Source: Altererythrobacter sp. (GTDB taxonomy: Bacteria > Pseudomonadota > Alphaproteobacteria > Sphingomonadales > Sphingomonadaceae). Taken from it: 64,000 bases of DNA. Below, piece after piece: positions 31,067 to 38,732 of this stretch. The first letter of the stretch is position 1; the number at the start of each line of letters is the position of its first letter. Position numbers and translations under genes: made by a program. The notes under the pieces were generated by a model. It saw only the letters and a program-made list of their open reading frames with translations, was not told the DNA's origin and did no database searches. Location: assembly GCA_016793865.1 (NCBI GenBank), contig JAEULJ010000007.1, positions 62,001 to 126,000 of the forward strand, written 5' to 3'.

Positions 31067-31513
31067 TCACGCCGGCACGAGATCCGGAAACAGCGTCAGG
31101 CAGAGCGCGCGGACCGTGAGCCATAGCAGCGCCAGGCTGGAGGCGAAGAACAGCAGGAAACGCACCGAAACGACGTTCACCATCGCCTGCCACAGCGAAT
31201 GGGCGATCCGCAGTGCGACATAGATCCATGCCGCCAGCACGTCGCCCGCGGCCGCGCCCAGCAGCGCCACGATCACGCTGACGGCGTAGAACAGCGTCGG
31301 CTGCTCCATCAGATGCGCGTAGTTATGCGCCTTCCAGTTGATGCGGTCGTCAAGGACGCCTTCGAGATCCTGCCCCCGGCCGCCGGGCTTGGCCTTGCCC
31401 ATGCCGCCCAGCTTGGCCTTTATGGCGGGAAGGCGCGTGGCTGCCATCCACACCATCATCACCAGCGACCACGCGATCAGCACCGCGGCCGGTGCGAGCA
31501 TCTGCGCCTGCAT
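31067..31513 (-). CDS. MAPEG-family membrane protein
   Basis: A 148-residue integral membrane protein with four hydrophobic segments. The conserved part KAHNYAHLMEQPTLFYAVSV followed by an ALRIAHSLW segment is the signature of the MAPEG family (membrane-associated eicosanoid and glutathione metabolism). Bacterial members may have glutathione transferase or peroxidase activity, but many are uncharacterised. It converges with trxB, 15 bases away. Confidence 0.82.
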   Translation of the reverse strand: MQAQMLAPAAVLIAWSLVMMVWMAATRLPAIKAKLGGMGKAKPGGRGQDLEGVLDDRINWKAHNYAHLMEQPTLFYAVSVIVALLGAAAGDVLAAWIYVALRIAHSLWQAMVNVVSVRFLLFFASSLALLWLTVRALCLTLFPDLVPA

Positions 31514-31579
31514 GGAAATCTCCCCTCACTTGCCCTCCGCCGGAGGGTGCGGCGCGGCCAGTCGATTGTCAAATGCAAG

Positions 31580-32548
31580 CTAGCCTGCGGTCGCCTCCAG
31601 CATGGCCGCGAAAGCCTCCGCATCGGTGTTTCCGCCGGTAAGGGTGACGACCGTGCCCTCGTCCAGCGGAACCTTGCCTGCAAGCGCCGCCGCCAACGCC
31701 GCCGCGCCGCCGGGCTCCACCACCAGGCGAAGCCGGTCGAACGCGAAGCGCTGGGCGCGCCGCACCTCGTCGTCGCTGACGCTGACCCCCGGCTCCGCGC
31801 GGCGCTTGAGCACCGCGAAATTGATCGGCGCCGTGCTTGGCGTCTGGATGGCGTCGCAGATGGTGCGCGGCGGATTGGCGCCGACACGGACGATCTCCCC
31901 GCGTTCCAGGCTCAGCTTCACATCGTCCCAGCCATCCGGCTCGACCGGGTGGATCGCGGCGCCGGGGCAGGCAAGGGCGAGCCCGGCGGCGAGCCCGCCG
32001 CCACCGCAGCACACCACCATCCGGCTCGGCTCGCGGCCAAGCTGAGCGGCGATCTCGATACCCATGCTCCCCTGGCCCTCGATCACCCAGGGATCGGCAT
32101 AGGCGTGGACCAGCACCCGGCCACGCTCGTCGCACAGGGCATTGGCGATGGCGTCGCGATCTTCGCCGCCGGCGCGGTCGTAGAGAATCACCTCGGCGCC
32201 CAGCGCGCGCGTCGCCGCCAGCTTCACCTTCGGCGCATCGGCCGGCATCACGATGGCGGCCGCTATGCCCAGCTCGCGCGCGGCCCAGGCGACGCCCTGC
32301 GCGTGATTGCCGCTGGAGACGGCGATGACGCCGGCCGCCCGCTCATGCGGCGTGAGGTCGGTCAGCCGGTGCCACGCGCCCCTGATCTTGAAGGCGCCGA
32401 TCGGCTGGAGGACATCGGCCTTGGCATGAATGCGAACGCCGCCGATCTCGATCGGCAGCAGCGGCGTGGGCGGCAGCAGCGCCGCGATCTTTCCGGCGGC
32501 GCGCAGCACGCCGTCATGGGTGGGCTCTCTGGGGCTTTCGCGAAACAT
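31580..32548 (-). CDS. Threonine/serine dehydratase-like PLP enzyme
   Basis: A fold-type II PLP enzyme of 322 residues. The PLP Lys lies in QPIGAFKIRGAWHRL, and the phosphate loop is CCGGGGLAAGLAL. VSSGNHAQGVAWAARELG and EPGGAAALAAAL are also conserved in threonine dehydratases and serine racemases. There is no C-terminal regulatory (ACT) domain, so it is a short catabolic or racemase-like form rather than a feedback-controlled biosynthetic IlvA. Likely reaction: threonine or serine to a 2-oxo acid and ammonia. It diverges from the carboxyspermidine dehydrogenase gene 64 bases away. Confidence 0.85.
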   Translation of the reverse strand: MFRESPREPTHDGVLRAAGKIAALLPPTPLLPIEIGGVRIHAKADVLQPIGAFKIRGAWHRLTDLTPHERAAGVIAVSSGNHAQGVAWAARELGIAAAIVMPADAPKVKLAATRALGAEVILYDRAGGEDRDAIANALCDERGRVLVHAYADPWVIEGQGSMGIEIAAQLGREPSRMVVCCGGGGLAAGLALACPGAAIHPVEPDGWDDVKLSLERGEIVRVGANPPRTICDAIQTPSTAPINFAVLKRRAEPGVSVSDDEVRRAQRFAFDRLRLVVEPGGAAALAAALAGKVPLDEGTVVTLTGGNTDAEAFAAMLEATAG

Positions 32549-32612
32549 CCGGGCCGATTAGGGCGTTGCCCATTCGGCGCCAACACGCGCCTGCCAAGTT
32601 TTCGGAGAAATC

Positions 32613-33836
32613 ATGTCGACAGTCCTGGTAATCGGTGCGGGCGGGGTCAGCTCGGTCTGCGTCCACAAGATGGCCCAAGCGCGTTCGGGGAACGCCGGTA
32701 TCTTCACCGACATTCACCTCGCCAGCCGTACCAAGTCCAAATGCGATGCCATCGCGGACAGTGTGAAGGCACGCACCGGCCAGACGGTCGCGACCTATGA
32801 GATCGACGCCGAGGAGGTGCCGGCAATGGTCAACCTCATCAGGAAGATTCAGCCGAGCCTCGTCGTAAACCTGGCGCTGCCTTACCAGGACCTCCCGATC
32901 ATGGACGCCTGCCTCGAAGCGGGCGTGAACTACCTCGACACCGCGAACTACGAACCCAAGGACGAGGCGAAGTTCGAGTACAAGTGGCAGTGGGCCTATC
33001 ACGACCGCTTCAGGGAAAAGGGGTTGATGGCGCTGCTCGGCTCCGGCTTCGATCCCGGCGTGACCAGCGTGTTCACCATGTGGCTCAAGAAGCACAAGCT
33101 GAAGACCATCCGGCAGCTAGACATCCTCGATTGCAACGGCGGCGATCACGGCCAGCACTTCGCCACCAACTTCAACCCCGAAATCAACATTCGCGAGGTG
33201 ACGGCGCCGGCCCGCCACTGGGAGAACGGCCAGTGGGTCGAAAGCCCGGCGATGGCCAACAAGGTCGGCTTCGACTTCGACGCGGTTGGCCCGAAGAACA
33301 TGTATCTGATGTATCACGAGGAGCTGGAGAGCCTGGCCAGGTTCGTGCCCGAGCTTGAACGCGCGCGGTTCTGGATGACCTTCGGCGACGCCTATATCAC
33401 GCACCTGACCGTGCTCCAGAACGTGGGCATGACCAGCATCGAGCCGATCCGCTACAAGGGGCAGGACATCATCCCGCTCCAGTTCCTGGCCGCCGTCCTG
33501 CCCAAGCCCGAGACTCTGGGCGAGACCACCAAGGGCAACACCAACATCGGTGTCATCGCGACCGGCGAGGCGCTGGATGGTTCGGGCGAGAAGACGTTCT
33601 ACATCAACAATATCTGCTCGCACGAAGCCGCCTATGAGGAGACCGGCAACCAGGCGGTCAGCTACACCACCGGCGTGCCCGCGATGATCGGCAGCGCGAT
33701 GATGGTGACCGGCAAGTGGTCGGGGCAGGGCGTGTTCAACATGGAGGAGCTGGACCCCGATCCCTTCATGGAGATGCTCAATTCCGATGGCCTGCCGTGG
33801 CAGGTGAAGGAACTGCCGGGGCCCGTGGAGTTCTGA
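32613..33836 (+). CDS. Carboxy(nor)spermidine dehydrogenase
   Basis: It reductively joins putrescine (or diaminopropane) to aspartate semialdehyde with NADPH, giving carboxyspermidine. The 407 residues belong to the saccharopine dehydrogenase-like family. VLVIGAGGVSSVCVHKMAQ is the nucleotide site, and LASRTKSKCDAI, GSGFDPGVTSVFTMW, NGGDHGQHFATNFNPE and SYTTGVPAMIGSAMMVTGKW are conserved with the Vibrio enzyme. It starts the polyamine cluster; its stop overlaps the next start (TGATG). A carboxyspermidine decarboxylase lies two genes on and ornithine decarboxylase follows, which supports this role over lysine metabolism. Confidence 0.92.
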   Translation: MSTVLVIGAGGVSSVCVHKMAQARSGNAGIFTDIHLASRTKSKCDAIADSVKARTGQTVATYEIDAEEVPAMVNLIRKIQPSLVVNLALPYQDLPIMDACLEAGVNYLDTANYEPKDEAKFEYKWQWAYHDRFREKGLMALLGSGFDPGVTSVFTMWLKKHKLKTIRQLDILDCNGGDHGQHFATNFNPEINIREVTAPARHWENGQWVESPAMANKVGFDFDAVGPKNMYLMYHEELESLARFVPELERARFWMTFGDAYITHLTVLQNVGMTSIEPIRYKGQDIIPLQFLAAVLPKPETLGETTKGNTNIGVIATGEALDGSGEKTFYINNICSHEAAYEETGNQAVSYTTGVPAMIGSAMMVTGKWSGQGVFNMEELDPDPFMEMLNSDGLPWQVKELPGPVEF

Positions 33837-34822
33837 TGCCCCCACGCTGGCGTTCCGGCGCTACGGTGGCGCGGGCGATGGCGATCCTGTCCGGGCTGGC
33901 ACTTGTCGGTGCCTGCCAGGGACCGCCTCCGGGCGAAGACTTGGCGCGGACCCCGGCGCGGGCGGATTGGGCGGCCTGGCCGCGAGGCGCGGGGGTAGGG
34001 GAAGTAAGCGCGGTCGATGTGGACAGCCACGGCCATGTCTTCGTGCTCCACCGTCCGGGCCGCGACTGGGTTGAGCCGTTCGCCAGCCAGCCGATCGCCG
34101 CGCCGGTCGTGGCTATGTTCGACGCATCCGGCCGGCTGCTGGCCCGGTGGGGCATGGGAGAGACGGTGATGCCGCATGGCCTCTCCGTCGCGCCCGACGA
34201 CAGCGTGTGGATCACTGATGCCGCGCGCGAGCAGATCCTGCGCTTCGGCCATGATGGCACCCTGCTGGACACGATGGGCGAGCGCGGGGTGAGCGGCGAT
34301 GACACGGGGCATTTCGGCCGCCCCACGGATGTCGCTGCCACGCGAGCCGCGCTATATGTAGCGGATGGCTATGCGAACCATCGCATCCTCCGTTTCGCCC
34401 GTACGGTCGATCAGTGGGGAGAGAAGGGCGGGGGAGCCGCAGGACTGGCGATTCCGCATTCGGTGGCCGTCTCGGGCAATCGCGTCGTCGTCGCGGACCG
34501 GGAAAACAGCCGCATCAAGATTTACGACGCCGCCGGCCGCGTGCTGCGCCTGATCCCCGTTCCAGGCCATCCCTATGCAGCCAAGCCGCTTCGCGACGGG
34601 CGTCTCGTCTCGATCGAGGGGCGCGATGCGGCGGATCGCCAGGGCGCGGTGCTGCGGCTGTGGAGCGCCGATGGCCGACAGCTCGCGGCGTTGAACGTCG
34701 CCCCCGATGGCTCGACTCGCGGGCATGACCTTGCGATCGGCGCGGACGGGACCATCTACATTGCCGATGTGGCGGGGCGGCGGGTGCTAACCCTGCCGCT
34801 GTCCAGGCTGACCGGGGATTGA
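33836..34822 (+). CDS. PAL-like beta-propeller lipoprotein (peptidylamidoglycolate lyase family)
   Basis: A 328-residue lipoprotein (LALVGAC, lipidated Cys27) with a six-bladed NHL-type propeller. It matches the catalytic core of eukaryotic peptidyl-alpha-hydroxyglycine alpha-amidating lyase. Zinc ligands are matched by H114 (MPHGLSV), H208 (IPHSVAV) and H297 (GHDLAI), and the catalytic Tyr by Y179 in VADGYANHRI. The two Arg are matched by R73 (VLHRPGRDW) and R222 (VADRENSRIK). PTDVA and GVSGDDTGHF are also shared. PAL cleaves the N-C bond of a carbinolamide, releasing glyoxylate. No partner hydroxylase (PHM) is nearby, so the substrate is unknown. The start overlaps the dehydrogenase stop and the end nearly touches the decarboxylase start, so all three are co-translated. 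Confidence 0.82.
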   Translation: MPPRWRSGATVARAMAILSGLALVGACQGPPPGEDLARTPARADWAAWPRGAGVGEVSAVDVDSHGHVFVLHRPGRDWVEPFASQPIAAPVVAMFDASGRLLARWGMGETVMPHGLSVAPDDSVWITDAAREQILRFGHDGTLLDTMGERGVSGDDTGHFGRPTDVAATRAALYVADGYANHRILRFARTVDQWGEKGGGAAGLAIPHSVAVSGNRVVVADRENSRIKIYDAAGRVLRLIPVPGHPYAAKPLRDGRLVSIEGRDAADRQGAVLRLWSADGRQLAALNVAPDGSTRGHDLAIGADGTIYIADVAGRRVLTLPLSRLTGD

Positions 34823-34824
34823 CC

Positions 34825-36003
34825 ATGGAAACCAGAGCCGGCGATCCCGGCGCCTTCGCGCGTTTCGATCTGGGGCGGGTGGACAGCCCCGCCTTCGTGG
34901 TGGACGCGGCCAGGCTGCGGGCCAACCTCCAGGTGCTGGCCGACATCCGCGATGCCGCCGACATCAAGGTGCTGGCGGCGTTGAAGGCGTTCAGCATGTG
35001 GTCGGTCGCACCGATCATCGGCGAATATCTCGACGGGGTGTGCACCAGCGGGCTGTGGGAGGCGCGGCTCGCGTCCGAGTTCTACGATGGCGAGATCGCC
35101 ACCTATTCCGCCGCCTACAAACCCGACGAACTGGCGGAGGTGTGCCGCCTGTCCGACCATGTCATCTTCAACTCACCCGCCCAGCTCGAACGCTATGCGC
35201 CGCTGCTCGATATCGCGCGCGGTTCGGGCCACACCTTCGACGTCGGGCTGCGCGTGAACCCGCTGTGCCCCTGCGGAGAGGTGCCGCGTTACGACCCGTC
35301 CAGCCCCGGCAGCCGGCTGGGCTTCCCGATCGACCAGCTCACGCCCGAAATCATGGAGCAGGTGGACGGCATACACTTCCACAATTTGTGCGAGCAGGAT
35401 TTCGAGCCGCTGCGGCGGACCTGGGACACTGTGTTCGACGCCATCGAACCGTGGTTCGGCGAGCTGAAGTGGATCAACATGGGCGGCGGCCACCACATCA
35501 CCCGCGCCGATTACCAGCGCGACGAGCTGATCGAGTTCCTGCGTGATGCCAAAGAGGACACCGGCGCCGAAATCTATATTGAGCCGGGGGAGGCGGTGGC
35601 GCTCGATGCCGGCATACTGGTCGGCACCGTGCTCGATACCGGTTGGAACGGCGTGCCCTTCGCCATCACCGACGTTTCCGCGACCTGCCATATGCCCGAT
35701 GTGATCGAGGCGCCCTACCGCCCCGCCATGCTGGGCGAAGCGGAGGCGGGGCAGGGCGATGCGGTGCGGCTGGGCGGCCCATCCTGCCTGGCGGGGGACG
35801 TGATCGGCGATTATCGCCTGCCGGTGCCATGCGAGCCGGGCGCGCGCTTCGCCTTCCTCGACCAGGCGCATTATTCGATGGTCAAGACCAACACCTTCAA
35901 CGGCGTTCCGCTTCCTTCGATCTGGCTGTGGGACAGCGACAGCGACGATCTCCAGCAGGTGAAATCCTTCGGATACGAGGACTTCCGCGACCGGCTGAGC
36001 TGA
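34825..36003 (+). CDS. nspC: Carboxy(nor)spermidine decarboxylase
   Basis: It decarboxylates carboxyspermidine to spermidine. The 392 residues have the alanine racemase-like fold of group IV decarboxylases. The PLP Lys is K54 (VLAALKAFSMW). Also present are SGLWEARLASEFY, GLRVNPLCPCGEVPRYDP, the glycine loop NMGGGHHITRADY, and GGPSCLAGDV plus LDQAHYSMVKTNTFNG, which are typical of NspC. The ATG at 34825 lies two bases after the lipoprotein stop with a CGGGG run upstream. The gene is third in the operon. Confidence 0.94.
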   Translation: METRAGDPGAFARFDLGRVDSPAFVVDAARLRANLQVLADIRDAADIKVLAALKAFSMWSVAPIIGEYLDGVCTSGLWEARLASEFYDGEIATYSAAYKPDELAEVCRLSDHVIFNSPAQLERYAPLLDIARGSGHTFDVGLRVNPLCPCGEVPRYDPSSPGSRLGFPIDQLTPEIMEQVDGIHFHNLCEQDFEPLRRTWDTVFDAIEPWFGELKWINMGGGHHITRADYQRDELIEFLRDAKEDTGAEIYIEPGEAVALDAGILVGTVLDTGWNGVPFAITDVSATCHMPDVIEAPYRPAMLGEAEAGQGDAVRLGGPSCLAGDVIGDYRLPVPCEPGARFAFLDQAHYSMVKTNTFNGVPLPSIWLWDSDSDDLQQVKSFGYEDFRDRLS

Positions 36004-36072
36004 GCCGCTGGCGCCGGCCCGGCGGGCGCCCGCAACTGTGGTCGCCGAACGCCCGCGGGAGCCCAAGTTTAA

Positions 36073-36099
36073 CTTGCGGTTCAGGGGCGAATCTATATA
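36073..36099 (+). promoter_or_regulatory. Candidate promoter of the ornithine decarboxylase gene
   Basis: CTTGCGG (36073-36079) and CTATAT (36093-36098) with a 13-base gap resemble the alphaproteobacterial housekeeping pattern (TTGACGS, 10-14 bases, GCTANAWC). Transcription from here would begin near 36105 and give a leader of about 110 bases. Confidence 0.45.
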
Positions 36100-36104
36100 G
36101 GCGC

Positions 36105-36214
36105 CGCTTCGCAGCCCCAAGGGGACTTCCTAACCGCAAGGCTGCGCTGTTCGCCGGGATTTTCGATCCGAAACGCCCGTCGTCGAAACTAACCGTTCTA
36201 GGGGGTCCCTTGAG
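36105..36214 (+). promoter_or_regulatory. Structured leader of ornithine decarboxylase; helix covers the ribosome binding site
   Basis: CAAGGGGACTTCCTA (36118-36132) can pair with TAGGGGGTCCCTTG (36199-36212): 12 Watson-Crick and two G-U pairs with one bulged G. The 3' strand contains the AGGGGG Shine-Dalgarno of the TTG start at 36215, so this helix would block translation. A competing 7-pair helix, CGCAGCC (36110-36116) with GGCTGCG (36140-46), places the blocking strand in a loop. A small hairpin GGAT/ATCC (36157-36160 with 36166-36169) lies inside. Alphaproteobacteria are known to carry a speF leader RNA (Rfam) before ornithine decarboxylase genes. This is a candidate member or an analogue. 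Confidence 0.6.
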
Positions 36215-37417
36215 TTGCACCATCATCCTGACGCACGGTCTGTAGTTCGCGCCCTCGCGCCCGACGAGCCCGTCATTCTGAACCGCCCGCACGCCGCTGC
36301 GCGCGCTGCCCGCTTCTTCGTGGAGAAGTTTCCGGGCCGCTCGCTCTATGCGGTCAAGGCCAATCCCTCGCCCGATCTGATCGAGGTGCTGTGGGCGAGC
36401 GGAATCACGCATTTCGATGTCGCGTCCATCGCCGAGGTGCGGCTGGTGCGCGACCTGCTGCCCGATGCGGTGCTGTGCTTCATGCACCCGGTGAAGGCGC
36501 CCGGCGCCATCCGCGAGGCCTATTTTGAGCACGGCGTGCGCACCTTCAGCCTCGATTCGACCGAGGAGCTGGAGAAGATCGTGGAGGCGACCCGCGGCGC
36601 CGACGGTGAAGCCGCGAGCGATCTGCGGCTGTGCGTCCGGCTGCGCGTCTCGTCCGAATATTCCGAGCTCTCGCTCGCCAGCAAGTTCGGCTGCGACCTG
36701 ACGGAAGCGCCCGTGCTGCTCCAGCAGTCGCGCCAATATGCCGACTGGCTGGGTGTCTGCTTCCACGTCGGCAGCCAGGCGATGACCCCGTTCGCCTTCG
36801 TCCAGGCGCTCGAGCGCACGCGTGCCGCGATCGCCGAGGCTTCGGTCGTGATCGACATGATCGATGTGGGCGGCGGTTTTCCCAGCGTCTATCCGGGGAT
36901 GGAGCCACCGCCGCTGGAGGATTACTTCACCATCATCCACCGCCAGTTCGAGGCTCTTCCGATCGCCTACAACGCGGAGCTGTGGTGCGAGCCGGGCCGC
37001 GCGTTGAGCGCGGAGTATTCCTCGCTGATCGTGCGCGTCGAGAAGCGCCGGGGCGATGAACTCTACATCAACGACGGCGCCTATGGCGCGTTGTTCGATG
37101 CCGCGCATGTGGGGTGGAAGTTCCCCGTGCGCGCGCTTGAGGACGATCTCATCAAGCCGGTGCAGGATTTCGCCTTCTACGGCCCCACCTGCGACGATGC
37201 CGACTACATGGAAGGTCCGTTTTCGCTTCCGTCGGACATCCAGGCGGGGGACTATATCGAGATCGGTATGCTTGGCGCCTATGGAGCGGCGATGAAGACC
37301 GAATTCAACGGCTTCGGCGCCTCGCCCCGCATTATCGTCGAGGACGAGCCGATGGCGAGCCTGTACGATGGCAGCCGCCGTCGCGAGGTGCGCGACAACG
37401 TCGTCAGCCTGCGTTGA
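36215..37417 (+). CDS. Ornithine decarboxylase (group IV, alanine racemase fold)
   Basis: It decarboxylates ornithine to putrescine, the substrate of the dehydrogenase at 32613. The 400 residues show the PLP Lys48 in YAVKANPSPDLIE. THFDVASIAEV, CFHVGSQAMTPFAF, the phosphate loop IDVGGGFPSVYPG, CEPGRALSAEY and YINDGAYGALFD are also present, as is the active-site Cys loop YGPTCDDAD. Some relatives also accept lysine. The start is TTG at 36215 with AGGGGG ten bases upstream; no ATG or GTG exists before the PLP motif. The unusual start and the leader helix both point to control at translation. It lies 211 bases after nspC with its own likely promoter. Confidence 0.93.
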   Translation: MHHHPDARSVVRALAPDEPVILNRPHAAARAARFFVEKFPGRSLYAVKANPSPDLIEVLWASGITHFDVASIAEVRLVRDLLPDAVLCFMHPVKAPGAIREAYFEHGVRTFSLDSTEELEKIVEATRGADGEAASDLRLCVRLRVSSEYSELSLASKFGCDLTEAPVLLQQSRQYADWLGVCFHVGSQAMTPFAFVQALERTRAAIAEASVVIDMIDVGGGFPSVYPGMEPPPLEDYFTIIHRQFEALPIAYNAELWCEPGRALSAEYSSLIVRVEKRRGDELYINDGAYGALFDAAHVGWKFPVRALEDDLIKPVQDFAFYGPTCDDADYMEGPFSLPSDIQAGDYIEIGMLGAYGAAMKTEFNGFGASPRIIVEDEPMASLYDGSRRREVRDNVVSLR

Positions 37418-37810
37418 TCCGGCTCCGCGCCGGAGGGCGCGGGTTGGGGGCGATGGGGCTATGTGCCCGGTGCTCGCCATTGCTCACGGCGCAGGCGGTC
37501 GCTGGTCGCCGGCCTGCGCGCGGCTCGTCGGGCGACCGCACTTCGCGGATGCACGGGTTTGCGGGCTTGATTCCGCCGTTCAAAAGCATCGCGCAACGCT
37601 CCCCGTGACAGCGAAGCCTGTGCCGTCACACGGGCGAGCGGCGCTGCATGGCCTCCGGTCAGGCGCAATCTGCTCCGCCTGAGTCTCACGCGTCTCGTCC
37701 GGCGTTGTGGAGACGGCGCGGAACCCGCGATGCACCCGGCAAGTCGATCCGGCTAGGGGAGGGGGCCTCGCGTCGGTCGTTTGAAAGCCACCCCGGCGGC
37801 TTCGGGCAAG
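37418..37810. other. Intergenic stretch without a recognised gene
   Basis: Between the ornithine decarboxylase stop and the terminator at 37816, short open frames exist on both strands. None has a ribosome binding site, codon bias or family features. A GC-rich inverted repeat (TCCGGC ... GCCGGA, about 37419-37434) stands just after the stop codon and may end the transcript without a T run. The rest could be a decayed gene or an unrecognised repeat. Confidence 0.4.
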
Positions 37811-37815
37811 AAAAA

Positions 37816-37833
37816 GGGGGGCCGAAGCCCCCC
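37816..37833 (-). terminator. Strong terminator of the PEP-CTERM gene, bidirectional
   Basis: GGGGGGC (37816-37822) pairs with GCCCCCC (37827-37833). On the minus strand the loop is the stable tetraloop TTCG and TTTTT follows, 26 bases after the PEP-CTERM stop. On the plus strand TTT follows the stem, so it may also stop read-through from the decarboxylase side. Confidence 0.9.
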
Positions 37834-37858
37834 TTTCCCTTGCAGAGCTGATCTTGGA

Positions 37859-38530
37859 TCAGGCGAAGTTGAGCGACGCCTTGGCGATCCGCACCTTCGA
37901 GCTGCGGCGGCGCATGGAGTGACCCAGGACGCCGAAGCCGAGGATGAGCAGGGCCCAGGTGCCCGGCTCCGGAACGGCCGAGTACAGGGTGATGTTGTCG
38001 ATGTAGCCACCGAGCGAATCGCTGGTTCCGTTCGCGGTGAAGCGAAGCGTTGCGCCGCCGGCACCCACGGTGAACTGTTGGGTGGTAACAGTCGACCATG
38101 CGGTCGACGGGCCGGTGGTGCCCGATCCGGAGATCTGCGACAGTTCGGCGCCGTTCAGCGTGACGACGATGCCGTTGCTGTTGAAGCCAACGCCCGGACG
38201 CGGCGAGTACAGGTAGTCCAGGTAATAGACACCCGCGCTGAGCGTGCGGTACATCGAGCTGTTGAAGTCAGCGTCGAGCTCGGCGAAGACCTTGCCGCCA
38301 ACCGCAGCAGGCGCGCCCGCAACGTTGTTCTGCAGTTCGATCTGCGTGTCCGGCGTCCAGCCAGCGACACCGGTGGTCGGCGGATTGTTGTAGATCTTGA
38401 AGGTTCCGGCGGCGGGGCCGTCAGGAACCTGGTCGGCTTCCCAAGTGGTCTGCCAAACGATGGCGGCGGAGGCAGGAGCCGCGACGAAGGCGGCAGCTGC
38501 GGCGGCCGCATAGGCTGCTTTCTTAAACAT
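37859..38530 (-). CDS. PEPxxWA-CTERM sorting domain protein
   Basis: An exported 223-residue protein with a signal peptide ending at ASA. The beta-rich body is Asn/Thr/Gly-rich (TTWEADQVPDGPAAG, DTQIELQNN, DFNSSMYRTLSAGVYYLDY, GGYIDNITLYS), close to DUF642-like or lectin folds of PEP-CTERM proteins. The tail is VPEPGTWALLILGFGVLG followed by RRRS. The start at 38530 has an excellent AGGGAAGGG site six bases upstream. Codon use (many GAAC/ACC/GTT choices) and lower GC suggest high expression. It has its own promoter and terminator and is therefore a single-gene transcript. Ligand and role are unknown. Confidence 0.85.
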   Translation of the reverse strand: MFKKAAYAAAAAAAFVAAPASAAIVWQTTWEADQVPDGPAAGTFKIYNNPPTTGVAGWTPDTQIELQNNVAGAPAAVGGKVFAELDADFNSSMYRTLSAGVYYLDYLYSPRPGVGFNSNGIVVTLNGAELSQISGSGTTGPSTAWSTVTTQQFTVGAGGATLRFTANGTSDSLGGYIDNITLYSAVPEPGTWALLILGFGVLGHSMRRRSSKVRIAKASLNFA

Positions 38531-38621
38531 AAATGACCCTTCCCTGGTCTGATCGAGAATTGCCAAGCCTTGACGACCTCGCGCCGCGGGACGGCTTGAC
38601 TACCCCCGGCTCTTGCGAATC

Positions 38622-38648
38622 GTTATAGCGAATTTTAACGGCGTTGAA
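38622..38648 (-). promoter_or_regulatory. Candidate promoter of the PEP-CTERM gene
   Basis: On the minus strand TTCAAC (38643-38648) and TATAAC (38622-38627) are 15 bases apart, inside an A/T-rich patch that stands out from the surroundings. This predicts a leader of about 85 bases before the start at 38530. Confidence 0.4.
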
Positions 38649-38732
38649 AGCGACCAGAGCCGCCAAACCGGATCAAACGGCCTGAAATTGCAACACTGTC
38701 CCGCAGGGAGACGGTCGCGCGGGCGGGGGTAA

